NCBI RefSeq assembly: GCF_026241255.1
Contig: NZ_JAPHNC010000002.1
Span: forward strand, 124,001-188,000
Reading direction: 5' to 3'
Length of the DNA stretch: 64,000 nt
From: Helicobacter sp. MIT 21-1697
Lineage (GTDB): Bacteria; Campylobacterota; Campylobacteria; Campylobacterales; Helicobacteraceae
The notes under the pieces were generated by a model. That model did no database searches. It saw only the letters and a program-made list of their open reading frames with translations, and was not told the origin of the DNA. Of this stretch, positions 25,948 to 34,180 are shown one piece after another. The translations under genes and the position numbers were made by a program. Each line of letters begins with the position of its first letter. The first letter of the stretch is position 1.

Positions 25948-27057
25948 ATGAAAAAAACTAGATATAGGCTTAAGGCAGAGTGGGAGGAGCAAATAGCCAT
26001 ATTGATGGCTTTTCCGCATAAAAATAGTGATTGGGCAGCGCATATTGAGGAAGCACGAGAATGTTTTATGTGCCTCATTGAGCAGATTCTATCTTTTGAA
26101 GCGGTGATACTTTGTGTGGATACCGATGATGAGGAGGGAATAGCACTTCTAAGCGCGCATTTTAAAGAGCATATCGCATTGGCACAAAATAAGGATTCCC
26201 AATCACATCAACAATATGGACTTCATATTGTGCGTGTGCCACTCAATGATACTTGGGCAAGGGATTTTGGAGGTATTAGTGTGGAAGCAGAGGGGGGCGA
26301 GGGCATTGTCCTCTTTGATTTTATTTTTAATGGTTGGGGGCTCAAATATCCTGCGAATTATGATAATCATATTACGCAAAATATCGTACAACAAGTGCAT
26401 AAGAGCATTTTATCGCCACTTGTTGAATCTATCTTTGCACCTCATCGTATTATAAAAGCTGATATGGTGCTTGAGGGAGGCAGTATAGAGAGCAATGGGG
26501 CAGGGGTGCTGCTCACAAATACGCAATGTTTGCTAGAATCTCATCGCAATCCACACCTAAACCAACAAGAGATAGAATCTAGGCTGAAAGAATATTTTGG
26601 ACTAGATTCTGTATTATGGCTTACGCAAGGCTATCTTGCTGGAGATGATACAGATAGCCATATTGATACACTTGCGCGTTTTATTGCACCTGATAGTATC
26701 GCGTATATTGTATGTGAAGACAAAGAAGATGAGCATTTTGAGGCTTTAACGCGTATGCAAGAAGAGTTGCGTGCGTTAAGACAGCCTAGCGGTGAGCCTT
26801 ATAAGCTTATTGCTCTGCCTTTTACTCAAGCTATCTATGATGAGCAAGGACAGAGACTACCTGCAAGTTATGCAAATTTCCTTTTTGTCAATGGAGGTCT
26901 GCTCGTGCCAACTTATGGGGATAAAAATGACAAAAAGGCACTTGAAATACTAAGCAAAGCATTGCCAAAGCATAGGGTAGTAGGCGTGGATTGTCGCTCA
27001 TTGATTTTATGGCACGGAAGTTTGCATTGTGTGAGTATGCAGCTTTACATCTCATAA
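25948..27057 (+). CDS. aguA: Agmatine deiminase
   Basis: A 369-residue peptidylarginine-deiminase-type enzyme hydrolysing agmatine to N-carbamoylputrescine and ammonia. Marks are ERVPLNDTWARDFG-type (VRVPLNDTWARDFGGISVEA), ADMVLEGGSIESNGAGVLLT, DDTDSHIDTLARFI and the catalytic cysteine in WHGSLHCVSMQ close to the C-terminus. Length is normal for AguA. It probably serves polyamine synthesis or acid tolerance by releasing ammonia; which one cannot be told. It is divergent from tsaD, with 64 bp between, and converges on the DUF2972 gene. Confidence 0.93.
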   Translation: MKKTRYRLKAEWEEQIAILMAFPHKNSDWAAHIEEARECFMCLIEQILSFEAVILCVDTDDEEGIALLSAHFKEHIALAQNKDSQSHQQYGLHIVRVPLNDTWARDFGGISVEAEGGEGIVLFDFIFNGWGLKYPANYDNHITQNIVQQVHKSILSPLVESIFAPHRIIKADMVLEGGSIESNGAGVLLTNTQCLLESHRNPHLNQQEIESRLKEYFGLDSVLWLTQGYLAGDDTDSHIDTLARFIAPDSIAYIVCEDKEDEHFEALTRMQEELRALRQPSGEPYKLIALPFTQAIYDEQGQRLPASYANFLFVNGGLLVPTYGDKNDKKALEILSKALPKHRVVGVDCRSLILWHGSLHCVSMQLYIS

Positions 27058-27156
27058 TGTTTTGTCATAATATTTCGCAGAATAATCCTGTTTCTACCGA
27101 GATATTCATATCAATAGGTTTATGGATATGAAAAGTATAGCCGAGATTCCACGAAT

Positions 27157-28680
27157 CTATGAGAGGTTTAATCTCAAAAAAATGTTCAATCTCTCAAACT
27201 CCTTAAAATACTTCCACGATTCTATAATGTCGGGGCGATGTTGTTTGATATAAGTCATATCCTTTTGGATTTGTTTTGCAAAGGCAAACGCTATGCTTGG
27301 ATTCTCTACAAAATATGCCAATATATCCTTTTCGCTGATTAAATGTGCCTTGATATTGTGCATATATTTTTCTAGTGCATTCATATATCCTTGCAAATAA
27401 GTCTTTGTGTGAGAGCATAAAAGTGCATTCGCTTTTAAAATCGCAAAATCCTCTTTGCTGGAATAAAGTATTACATTATCCTGTGGCATTTTGATGTTAA
27501 AAAATAAAGTAACATCTACTAGGGCTTTATCAGTATTTGGGGTAAGTTGTTGTGTCGTAATGATGACTTTCACCTCTGCTTCTAGCACATTTTCATTGTT
27601 TTCTTTTGTATCGGCACTCAATACGCAAGGAAGCATTAATAAACCCTCATATCTATTAATTTTTCCCTCAAATATTTGCGGATTTGTAGGGGGATTAAAA
27701 TGCAATTTATGGGATAATTTGACAAAAGTTTCAAAGGTCTTTTTGCCACTGATTTCATCTATGGGGAGAAAAATCACTTCAGAAGTAGCATTTTTGAGCC
27801 AATTTAGCCTTGTGGTAATGCTTCCAAATTCATTTGGCATAAGCGTAAAATGACTAGATTCAGTGATGATATTTATATCGGGCTTTGTGTTTAATGCCCC
27901 ACGATAATACATTGGAGGAAAGCAAATCTTACTTTTTAAAGTCAAATGTCTAAAAGAATCCACATTCCAACTTTCACCTGTCAAATGATTTACTCCTGTT
28001 TTTAGGCGACTAATAGGATCTCTAGCGATACAAAAAATCGGCACTTTCTTGTCTAAAAGAGAAGCAAATTTTTCTGCCCCCTCTTGCCAATTATTGAGCG
28101 AGAAAATAACCTTTTTGCCTTGCAAATAGCTTTTGTATAAATATAAAAAAGCACTTTTATATTCATTAACTCTCCAACAAATCGTGTAAAACTCCACGCC
28201 ACATAGATGAAAGAAAGTTTGGACTGCTTCGCCACCCGAACCGCTATTATAGAGCCAAATGCTATCATATTCCCTTGGCAGTGGTAGATTCAAATCCCAA
28301 GCAATCTTTGGTGAGATACTTTCATAGCTTAGGCTAGGATAGGGAGAGTTAGAATCTCTGTTTAGTCGTTTTGGATTTAGCATTGGGGGATAAGGGTGGT
28401 GAGTATCTAAGTATTTTGTTTTAAATTCAATGGATTCTGTCCAAGAAATAATCTCTTCATAATATTTGGCAATAAAAATTAGGGTTGGGGTATAAATGTT
28501 TAGAATATGGAATCTTTTGAGAATCTTATAAATGTGTAATTTATGAGGACTATTAAGTTGAAAAAACAAAGAGTAGAGTATTAATAAATTCGTCTGATAT
28601 TTTTCTTTTCTTATTCTATAAGCAAGAGCGAATCTTATACCTTTTCTTTTTAGAATCCGTATTGTCTTAGAGCCTCTCAT
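27157..28680 (-). CDS. DUF2972-family protein, sulfotransferase-like, downstream of a G-tract leader
   Basis: A 507-residue protein. An N-terminal basic, helical region (1-90) is followed by a P-loop-like PSB segment IWLYNSGSGGEAVQTFFH near residues 141-158, and by FCIARDPISRLKTGVNHL near 216-233, which resembles the 3'-phosphate-binding motif of sulfotransferases. The C-terminal half ends with ESWKYFKEFERL, typical of DUF2972 proteins in Campylobacter and Helicobacter, where several family genes carry poly-G tracts. ATG 28680 overlaps the stop of a 54-codon leader ORF (TTATGA) that holds a G10 tract, and its own ribosome site is weak. Translation may therefore depend on the leader frame. The function is unproven; transfer onto surface molecules is a guess. 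Confidence 0.8.
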   Translation of the reverse strand: MRGSKTIRILKRKGIRFALAYRIRKEKYQTNLLILYSLFFQLNSPHKLHIYKILKRFHILNIYTPTLIFIAKYYEEIISWTESIEFKTKYLDTHHPYPPMLNPKRLNRDSNSPYPSLSYESISPKIAWDLNLPLPREYDSIWLYNSGSGGEAVQTFFHLCGVEFYTICWRVNEYKSAFLYLYKSYLQGKKVIFSLNNWQEGAEKFASLLDKKVPIFCIARDPISRLKTGVNHLTGESWNVDSFRHLTLKSKICFPPMYYRGALNTKPDINIITESSHFTLMPNEFGSITTRLNWLKNATSEVIFLPIDEISGKKTFETFVKLSHKLHFNPPTNPQIFEGKINRYEGLLMLPCVLSADTKENNENVLEAEVKVIITTQQLTPNTDKALVDVTLFFNIKMPQDNVILYSSKEDFAILKANALLCSHTKTYLQGYMNALEKYMHNIKAHLISEKDILAYFVENPSIAFAFAKQIQKDMTYIKQHRPDIIESWKYFKEFERLNIFLRLNLS

Positions 28681-28841
28681 AAGGAGACTTTAATGATAAA
28701 AGTAGATTCACAACATATATAAAGAGTAAAAGCAAATATAAGAAAAGAAAGCAAAAAATAATAAGGATAAAAGCAAGAAGAAAGAGATTTTAAAAGACTA
28801 TTATATGCCCCCCCCCCGTTTAATTGCAAAAGATAAAACAT
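28677..28841 (-). CDS. 54-residue leader ORF with in-frame G10 tract
   Basis: ATG 28841 is preceded by AAAAGGAG at a good distance. The frame reads MFYLLQLNGGGAYNSLLK, then a hydrophobic tyrosine/phenylalanine-rich segment (FYPYYFLLSFLIFAFTLYICC), and stops at TGA that overlaps the ATG of the DUF2972 gene. Only ten G give this frame: nine or eleven G stop within a few codons after the tract. No tract length fuses it to the downstream frame. It could be a coupling leader that turns the next gene on or off, or a small membrane peptide in its own right. Its ribosome site overlaps the stop of the upstream DJ-1 gene, so the three look like one operon. Confidence 0.6.
   Translation of the reverse strand: MFYLLQLNGGGAYNSLLKSLSSCFYPYYFLLSFLIFAFTLYICCESTFIIKVSL
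28808..28817 (-). repeat. Homopolymer tract (C10 on +, G10 on -)
   Basis: Ten C on the plus strand, G on the sense strand of the leader ORF. The flank on the plus strand is TATATG before and GTTTAA after. It is long enough for slipped-strand variation. Confidence 0.9.
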
Positions 28842-28854
28842 AGAATAACTCCTT

Positions 28855-29424
28855 TTATAAATATGCTTTCAAAGAGGGCATTTGCAATTCTTCATAAAGT
28901 TTTTGCGCTTGCGCTTGACCGCACAGCTCTTTCACAAGAGCAAGGGCAAATACATTTGCCGTAGCAGGACCAGTTGAAGTGATAATATTCCCATTTTTAA
29001 TAACTGCACTTTCAGCTCTGGTTTTATTTTGCATACTCATTTCATTCTCACAGCCCGGATAGCAGGTAAATTCACCCTCAAGTACTCCTGCCTTATCAAG
29101 CACAATAGGGGAGGCGCAAATAGCCGCTATGAGTTTTTGCTCTTGCTTGAAAGTTGTAAGCCATAATTTAATAAGCTCGTTATTGGCGAGATTTTGCATA
29201 CCATTATAGCCTCCTGCAAGGACAATACCATCAAAATGATCCATTTCAAGCTCGGGCAAAGCAGAATCTGCTTCTATCACAATATGATGCGCTCCCAAAA
29301 CGCGTTTATGAGCGTCAAGACTAGCAATCACCACTCGCACTCCTGCGCGTCTCAAAATATCTGCCACAGATACTAACTCAATTTCTTCAAAGCCCTTTGC
29401 AAGGGGAAGTAAAATATTTTTCAT
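28855..29424 (-). CDS. DJ-1/PfpI family protein
   Basis: A 189-residue protein of the DJ-1/ThiJ/PfpI class. The flavodoxin-like core opens with ILLPLAKGFEEIELVSVADILRRAGV, the nucleophile-elbow cysteine lies in LIAAICASPIVLDKAGVL, and TSTGPATANVFALALVKELCG closes it. Members include glyoxalase III-type enzymes, protein deglycases and redox chaperones; the sequence does not say which. The normal Glu (GFEEIE) and Cys pair of the active site are present. It lies 13 bp upstream of the leader ORF of the DUF2972 gene on the same strand. Confidence 0.93.
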   Translation of the reverse strand: MKNILLPLAKGFEEIELVSVADILRRAGVRVVIASLDAHKRVLGAHHIVIEADSALPELEMDHFDGIVLAGGYNGMQNLANNELIKLWLTTFKQEQKLIAAICASPIVLDKAGVLEGEFTCYPGCENEMSMQNKTRAESAVIKNGNIITSTGPATANVFALALVKELCGQAQAQKLYEELQMPSLKAYL

Positions 29425-29525
29425 TTTTAAAAAATCCTCCTTGATGTTTCAAATATTTATAACATAAATATCTTTAAAGTCTCTTTTAATATCAAATAGG
29501 GGGACAATACAAGAAGTAATATAAA

Positions 29526-29554
29526 AAGTATGAAAACTACAATTTTCATAACTT
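29526..29554 (+). other. difH-like chromosome dimer resolution site
   Basis: Arms TATGAAAA (29529-29536) and TTTTCATA (29543-29550) flank a six-base centre CTACAA; the right arm extends to TTTTCATAACTT and the left to AAGTATGAAAA, with one missing T. This agrees with the Campylobacterota difH pattern used by XerH, recalled from memory. It lies 92 bp upstream of the xerH coding start. dif sites mark the replication terminus, so this part of the chromosome may be the terminus region. Confidence 0.75.
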
Positions 29555-29646
29555 AATGAAGCAACTTTTCTTAAGTTTGTTTAGCAATATCTCCTATATT
29601 TGCTTATAGAGTGTATAGTATTGATAATGATACAGAGGAAAATAAA

Positions 29647-30732
29647 ATGAAATATCCCCTTAATTATAAAGATGAGTTTTCATATTCTTTGCTTTTTTGG
29701 TTGGTGCGGTTTGTGCGTTATAAACTTACGACTTTATCTAATCATCAGGTGTATGATAAGGTAAAGATTCTTGAGGCAATAGATATGTTGAGCAACGATA
29801 AGGTAAGCAGCATAGAGGAATTAGAAAGTATTTGCAAAAAAGCACGAAAAGCAGGTATGATAGGAATCAATACCTACGCTACCCCACTTCTTAAGCTTTA
29901 TACATTTCTTACACAAAGCACTTTGCATTCAATGGAAGATATTGATGAGGAAATATTGAGCGATTTTCTAAGCGTGGAAACAAGCACGCTTTCTACTGCA
30001 AGCAAAAAAAACTATCGCATTGCTCTTATAGGCTTTTTTGGCTATATTGATAAGCAAAATGAAAACGAGGGTACATCTTATGTATATGATATTACACTTA
30101 AAATGAGTTCATTGCAGGGTAAAAGCGGACAAAAACTTCCTGCATTTTTGAATCAAAAAGAATTAGAGCAATTTTTACAAGCTATTGAACAAGCTCAACT
30201 TGGTGAAAAAGTCGCTGCGCGTAATAAGCTTATCATCAAACTTATTGTTTATACAGGCATACGCGTGAGTGAGGCACTTGCTCTGCGATGTAAAGATATT
30301 TTTCCTACTCAAGATTGTTATCTTGTGCAGATTCGGGGTAAGGGCAATAAGCCCCGCGTAGTAATGATACGTCAATCTCATATCCAAAGCCTCCTCAATG
30401 CTTGGCTGACACAACGTTTGAGCTTTTCTCCTAAGAATGATTTGCTTTTTTGCAATACAAAAGGAAACCCTCTCACACAAAGTTATATTTATAGAAATGT
30501 AGAAAATATCCTTACTCAAGCGGGAATCCGCAAAGAAAAAAATGGCGCACATATGCTAAGGCATTCTTTTGCCACTCTACTCTATCAGCAAAAACACGAT
30601 TTGGTGATGGTGCAAGAAGCACTTGGACACGCTGATTTAAATACAAGTCGCATTTATACGCATTTTGACAAGGAGCGTTTGCAAGAAGTGGTAAGCGTTA
30701 TGGACAATATAACCAAACAGGAAAATTTATGA
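29647..30732 (+). CDS. xerH: Tyrosine recombinase XerH
   Basis: I start at ATG 29647 (MKYPLNYKDEF), preceded by AGAGGA; in-frame codons back to 29611 lack a ribosome site. The 361-residue product is close to the length of H. pylori XerH. The N-terminal SAM-like DNA-binding domain precedes the catalytic domain, with Arg in YTGIRVSEALALR, the HxxR in HMLRHSFATLLY, His in LGHADLNTSRIYTHF and the nucleophilic Tyr in that last segment. It resolves chromosome dimers at difH, which is upstream here. The next gene overlaps its stop by 4 bp. Confidence 0.93.
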   Translation: MKYPLNYKDEFSYSLLFWLVRFVRYKLTTLSNHQVYDKVKILEAIDMLSNDKVSSIEELESICKKARKAGMIGINTYATPLLKLYTFLTQSTLHSMEDIDEEILSDFLSVETSTLSTASKKNYRIALIGFFGYIDKQNENEGTSYVYDITLKMSSLQGKSGQKLPAFLNQKELEQFLQAIEQAQLGEKVAARNKLIIKLIVYTGIRVSEALALRCKDIFPTQDCYLVQIRGKGNKPRVVMIRQSHIQSLLNAWLTQRLSFSPKNDLLFCNTKGNPLTQSYIYRNVENILTQAGIRKEKNGAHMLRHSFATLLYQQKHDLVMVQEALGHADLNTSRIYTHFDKERLQEVVSVMDNITKQENL

Positions 30733-31277
30733 ATCTTTTACATCACCCTAGCCCTAAAGTCAATCTTGCTGCAATGTGCATTATAGCTGTGTGTGCTGTG
30801 GGATTATGGCTGTATGAACCAAGATTGTATAGTGATGTCTTTCGTCTTATGCTTCTTCCTCTTGGGCTTTTATGGCTTGTGCAAAAGCGATATACACTTT
30901 TAAAACACTTTATATTCATTAGTGTTGTGATTTTAGGCATTGCATTTATGTGTAAATATACTTTTTCTTTTATGGCAAATCATTATGCCGATTCTCTATG
31001 GGTAGAGCATATTATCCAAATTGCAAAACGCCCTATTAATGGTGAGTTTAAAGGATTTCCTAGTGGGCATACGACAGCAGCATTTATTGCAGCAGCATTT
31101 GCATTGCGATATATGGGCAAAAAGTGGGGCATATTTGTTATAGTTTTAGCCTCTATGGTGGGTTATGCTCGTGTTTTAAGCCTATGGCACACGCCAACCC
31201 AAGTATGTGCAGGTGCGATTTTTGGCTTTATAGGAAGTTTAGTGCTTATACATTTTATTAATAAAAAGCCTCAATGA
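30729..31277 (+). CDS. PAP2-family membrane phosphatase
   Basis: A 182-residue membrane protein with about five transmembrane segments. The PAP2 motifs are present: K-x6-RP-like KRPINGEFKGF, PSGHTTAAFI with the catalytic histidine, and ARVLSLWHTPTQVCAG with the second histidine. In H. pylori, related proteins remove lipid A phosphates (LpxE/LpxF) or recycle undecaprenyl diphosphate; either is possible here. The gene overlaps xerH by 4 bp (ATGA), so it is likely co-transcribed. Confidence 0.87.
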   Translation: MNLLHHPSPKVNLAAMCIIAVCAVGLWLYEPRLYSDVFRLMLLPLGLLWLVQKRYTLLKHFIFISVVILGIAFMCKYTFSFMANHYADSLWVEHIIQIAKRPINGEFKGFPSGHTTAAFIAAAFALRYMGKKWGIFVIVLASMVGYARVLSLWHTPTQVCAGAIFGFIGSLVLIHFINKKPQ

Positions 31278-31349
31278 GAACATTGACAAACATAATGAAA
31301 AAGATTATAATCCACGCCCTGTTAGATGTAACTCTATACAGAATTTTAC

Positions 31350-31715
31350 GGGGCTGATTGGCTTTCGACAGGAGCAAAGAGACTTAGGTGCATGTGAGCT
31401 GGTAAGCTCTAAAACTGCCACAATCAATAAACGCAAACAACGTAAATTACGCTCCAGCTTACGCAAAAGTGGCGTAAGTTTATCACACTTTTGGAGTCGG
31501 CTTAAGAATCCCTATTCTAGCTAGAATCTTAAGCTGTCATCTTTGCTAGATGCTCTTGTGCGCTTACCTAAAGCATAAGAAAAGAATAAGGTTGCTTGTG
31601 GATTCTATCTTGGGGTGTTGGATAGCCACAAAAAGAAAGCAATGCCTACTAAACATGTAGATGCCTAAGAGGCTCAAGTTTTTGGACTGGGGTTCAACTC
31701 CCCACAGCTCCACCA
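31350..31715 (+). ncRNA. ssrA: Transfer-messenger RNA (one-piece tmRNA)
   Basis: The 5' end GGGGCTGATTGGCTTTCGAC and the 3' end GTTCAACTCCCCACAGCTCCACCA (given in two parts by position 31692-31715) form the tRNA-like acceptor: GGGGCUG pairs with CAGCUCC, followed by ACCA. The tag frame (31433-31477) reads ANNVNYAPAYAKVA and ends in TAA, resembling the H. pylori tag but not identical. tmRNA rescues stalled ribosomes and tags the product for proteolysis. A TATAAT-containing stretch (about 31308-31313) upstream may be part of its promoter. Confidence 0.95.
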
Positions 31716-31748
31716 TAGTGCAAAATTTTAAACTTCATTCTATTGATA

Positions 31749-31940
31749 TTAATGAATCTGTGCTGTTTTGCGGATTCTATATGCTTTTGAACGACAAGCA
31801 CTTGAGCAAGTTTTCGCACTTTTACTTCCAATAAACGACTTATGACACACTTCGCAGTCTTTTTTTGCTTTGTCAAGGCTTTTGAGCAATGATACAACCT
31901 CGCTTTGTGTGAGTGAATGCTTACAATAAGGACATTCCAT
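31749..31940 (-). CDS. Small zinc-ribbon protein
   Basis: A 63-residue basic protein. Cysteine pairs CPYC at the N-terminus and CEVC in the middle, then CSSAC near the end, form one or two zinc-binding sites. The middle (CEVCHKSFIGSKSAKTCSSACRSKAYR) is a treble-clef-like ribbon seen in small Campylobacterota proteins. The role is unknown; nucleic-acid or protein binding is plausible. It is divergent from the first TonB receptor with paired palindromes in between. Confidence 0.75.
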   Translation of the reverse strand: MECPYCKHSLTQSEVVSLLKSLDKAKKDCEVCHKSFIGSKSAKTCSSACRSKAYRIRKTAQIH

Positions 31941-31962
31941 AGAGACTCCTCATAATGATATT

Positions 31963-31979
31963 TTATTGTATAACAATAA
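31963..31979. promoter_or_regulatory. Perfect palindrome, possible Fur/PerR-type operator
   Basis: TTATTGT-ATA-ACAATAA, a 7-3-7 perfect dyad in the divergent region upstream of a TonB-dependent receptor. The AT-rich TTATT/AATAA half sites resemble metalloregulator boxes, but the exact consensus differs from the classical Fur box. Confidence 0.45.
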
Positions 31980-31994
31980 TTTCAAAAAGATTCT

Positions 31995-32038
31995 ATCACA
32001 TTTTATAAAACGTGTTGCTACATTTTACAAAATGTGAT
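31995..32038. promoter_or_regulatory. Two tandem ACATTTT-N2-AAAATGT palindromes upstream of a TonB receptor
   Basis: CACATTTT-AT-AAAACGTG (31997-32014, one mismatch) and ACATTTT-AC-AAAATGT (32020-32035, perfect) have centres 22 bp apart, about two helical turns. Outer arms ATCACATTTT (31995-32004) and AAAATGTGAT (32029-32038) also pair. The arrangement looks like a dimer-of-dimers operator; the regulator is not known. It lies 37-80 bp upstream of the receptor start. Confidence 0.5.
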
Positions 32039-32074
32039 ATGCTTCATACTTTAATTTTCCATAAAGGTTTTTCT

Positions 32075-34126
32075 ATGACAATTCCTATTTTTAAAAACTC
32101 ACCTCTCTTGAGCTTTAGCTTTGTATCAATGTGTGGTATCGGACTTTTTGCTGATGAAAGCTTCTCGCATACGAAACTCTCTCCCATTATTTCCGCAGCC
32201 CACCCTATAAGCAATGCAAATGTAAGTGTAATAGACGATACCTTTCTCAACCATACACAAGCAAGCAATTTGCGCGAAATTTTTGCCAAAGATGCTGAAA
32301 TACAAGTTGGTGGTGGCGCAAATATTGCTCAAAAACTTTACATAAGAGGTTTTGAGGATAGAATGTTTCGCGTGAGACTTGATGGAATTACGCAAGGAGG
32401 GAATCTCTTTCATCATCAGGGTAATCTCCTCATTGACCCATTTTTGATTAAAAGCATTGAGATAGAAAAAGGTTTGGCAAAGCCAGAAGATGGTGCAGGA
32501 GCATTGGCAGGAGGGATAAATATCACGACAAAAAATGCCTTTGATTTACTCTCACAAAAGCGCAATTATGGAGCACATTTTGTGCTAGGAGGGCAAAGCA
32601 ACAAAGGCGTAGATACTGCCCTTGCTGCGTATGGTAAGCTTACAGAGAATCTTGGGTTGCTTGTAAGCTATGGCTTTGATGATATGCCCTATTATCGTGC
32701 GGGTAATGGTGATAAAGTACCCTCCTCTAAAACGCGCTCACACAACGCACTTTTCAAACTAAGTTTCCTCCCTAATGCCAATCACTCACTTAATCTTAAC
32801 TATCATTTTAATAATGTCAATGCCATAGCGCCCTATGGCGCAAATGTGATTCTTGAGCAATCTCCCAAACTTTATGATAATGCACTCTTCTCACATTCTC
32901 TAAGTACGCAATATGCCTACGCACCTGCTGATAACTTTGCTTTATCGTGGAATACTTTTTATTCCTATAAGAATCTTAAACTTTCCCCCATTGGAGCAGC
33001 TAGCACCACCCACGACCACGAAAAAGCACATAATTTGAGCCTACACAATTTCGGAAGTGATATAATGTTGAAACATTACTTTAGCCCCTCTAGACATTAT
33101 ATTAAATACGGCTTAAACTATCAATTTCTCACTACCAAAGAACATAATCTTAATGATGGACACGATAGAGGAAGAAACAATCAAGGACACGAATTGGGCG
33201 CTATTTATGGCGGATTTATTGGAGCAAATTTTAACTTTTTAGAATCTCTAAGCCTTGATGTGGGTTCGCGCTATGATGTCTTTACCTACCGCGATAAATA
33301 TAATGCCAAACATAATACGCAAGGATTAAGCCCTTATATTTCGCTTCTTTACACGCCTACAAATGAGCTTAGCTTTAAAATCACGCAAAACTATAACACG
33401 CGAGGAGTTATGCCACTTGATGCTTCATTGCTTTATGACCCTCACGTTAAGATTGCTCGCTTAAAAGCAGAGGGTATGCACAATACAGAATTTGATATGG
33501 ACTATGATAATAGCCTTTTTAGCGCACATATTGCACTTTATCACCAATATCTTAAAAACTTTATTAATACTTATGTCAATAATGCAAGTAATACCGCCGT
33601 TCACGGAAGCGAGAACTTCTCGCGTCAAAATATGGATAGTGCTATCCGAATACTCGGCTATGAGGCGAATATAGGGCTAGATTTTAGCTTTGTTGATGTG
33701 CATCTAGGTGTCGCACAAAACTTCCCCACATACAACAATAAAACGATTACCGATACCTTTGAGCTTATGGCAGTGAGTGGAAGGAGTTACTATCTAAGTG
33801 CAGGATTACGACCTTTTAGTGCATTACCACAATTTCAGATTCTATGGCTTAGTCGCTTTAGTGAAGGCATAGACTATCAAGGCTACAATATGTATCGCGG
33901 GGAGTTAGCCTCTATTAACAAAAAGGCTTACAATGTGCATAATATTTACTTTACTTATGATGTGAAATCGTATTTGAGTTTGCGCTTGGCATTTTTAAAT
34001 ATTACAAACAAAACCTATGCTAATCCCTACACCCCACTTAATGAGCTTTATTCAAATGGTAATGGCAACACGCCACTTTATGAACCCGGTTTTAGCACAA
34101 AATTCCAAATTGCACTTTCGTTTTAA
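32075..34126 (+). CDS. TonB-dependent outer-membrane receptor, copy 1
   Basis: The start is ATG 32075 (MTIPIFKNSPL), with AAAGG upstream; the longer frame to 32012 runs through the operator. The product (683 residues) has a signal peptide, a TonB-box-like SPIISAA, then a plug domain with NLREIFAKDAEIQVGGGANIAQ and GAGALAGGINITTKNAFDLL, and a 22-strand barrel ending QIALSF, the normal outer-membrane C-terminus. Receptors of this sort take up ferric siderophores, haem or other metal chelates. The substrate is not known. The region 33467-34055 is apparently identical in DNA to the next receptor gene. Confidence 0.9.
   Translation: MTIPIFKNSPLLSFSFVSMCGIGLFADESFSHTKLSPIISAAHPISNANVSVIDDTFLNHTQASNLREIFAKDAEIQVGGGANIAQKLYIRGFEDRMFRVRLDGITQGGNLFHHQGNLLIDPFLIKSIEIEKGLAKPEDGAGALAGGINITTKNAFDLLSQKRNYGAHFVLGGQSNKGVDTALAAYGKLTENLGLLVSYGFDDMPYYRAGNGDKVPSSKTRSHNALFKLSFLPNANHSLNLNYHFNNVNAIAPYGANVILEQSPKLYDNALFSHSLSTQYAYAPADNFALSWNTFYSYKNLKLSPIGAASTTHDHEKAHNLSLHNFGSDIMLKHYFSPSRHYIKYGLNYQFLTTKEHNLNDGHDRGRNNQGHELGAIYGGFIGANFNFLESLSLDVGSRYDVFTYRDKYNAKHNTQGLSPYISLLYTPTNELSFKITQNYNTRGVMPLDASLLYDPHVKIARLKAEGMHNTEFDMDYDNSLFSAHIALYHQYLKNFINTYVNNASNTAVHGSENFSRQNMDSAIRILGYEANIGLDFSFVDVHLGVAQNFPTYNNKTITDTFELMAVSGRSYYLSAGLRPFSALPQFQILWLSRFSEGIDYQGYNMYRGELASINKKAYNVHNIYFTYDVKSYLSLRLAFLNITNKTYANPYTPLNELYSNGNGNTPLYEPGFSTKFQIALSF
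33467..34055 (+). repeat. 589-bp direct repeat, copy 1
   Basis: This part of the first TonB receptor gene matches 35644-36232 base for base by eye (offset 2177 bp), while the DNA before it differs widely. It points to recent gene conversion or unequal crossing over. The last ~50 bp of the two genes are again nearly identical. Confidence 0.85.
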
Positions 34127-34180
34127 TATTCTCAATAGGACTATATTCTACTAAGCCTTACATATTTAAACTTATTGTAA

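Noticed and set aside
27105-27132. Inverted repeat TTCATATC/GATATGAA between aguA and the DUF2972 gene
   Set aside because: Only eight AT-rich pairs, no T run and no partner copies; in a convergent gap it could be a weak terminator but is not supported.
29618-29632. Fur-box-like TTGATAATGATAC before xerH
   Set aside because: It is only half a Fur box and overlaps the xerH ribosome-site region; no reason for iron control of a recombinase.
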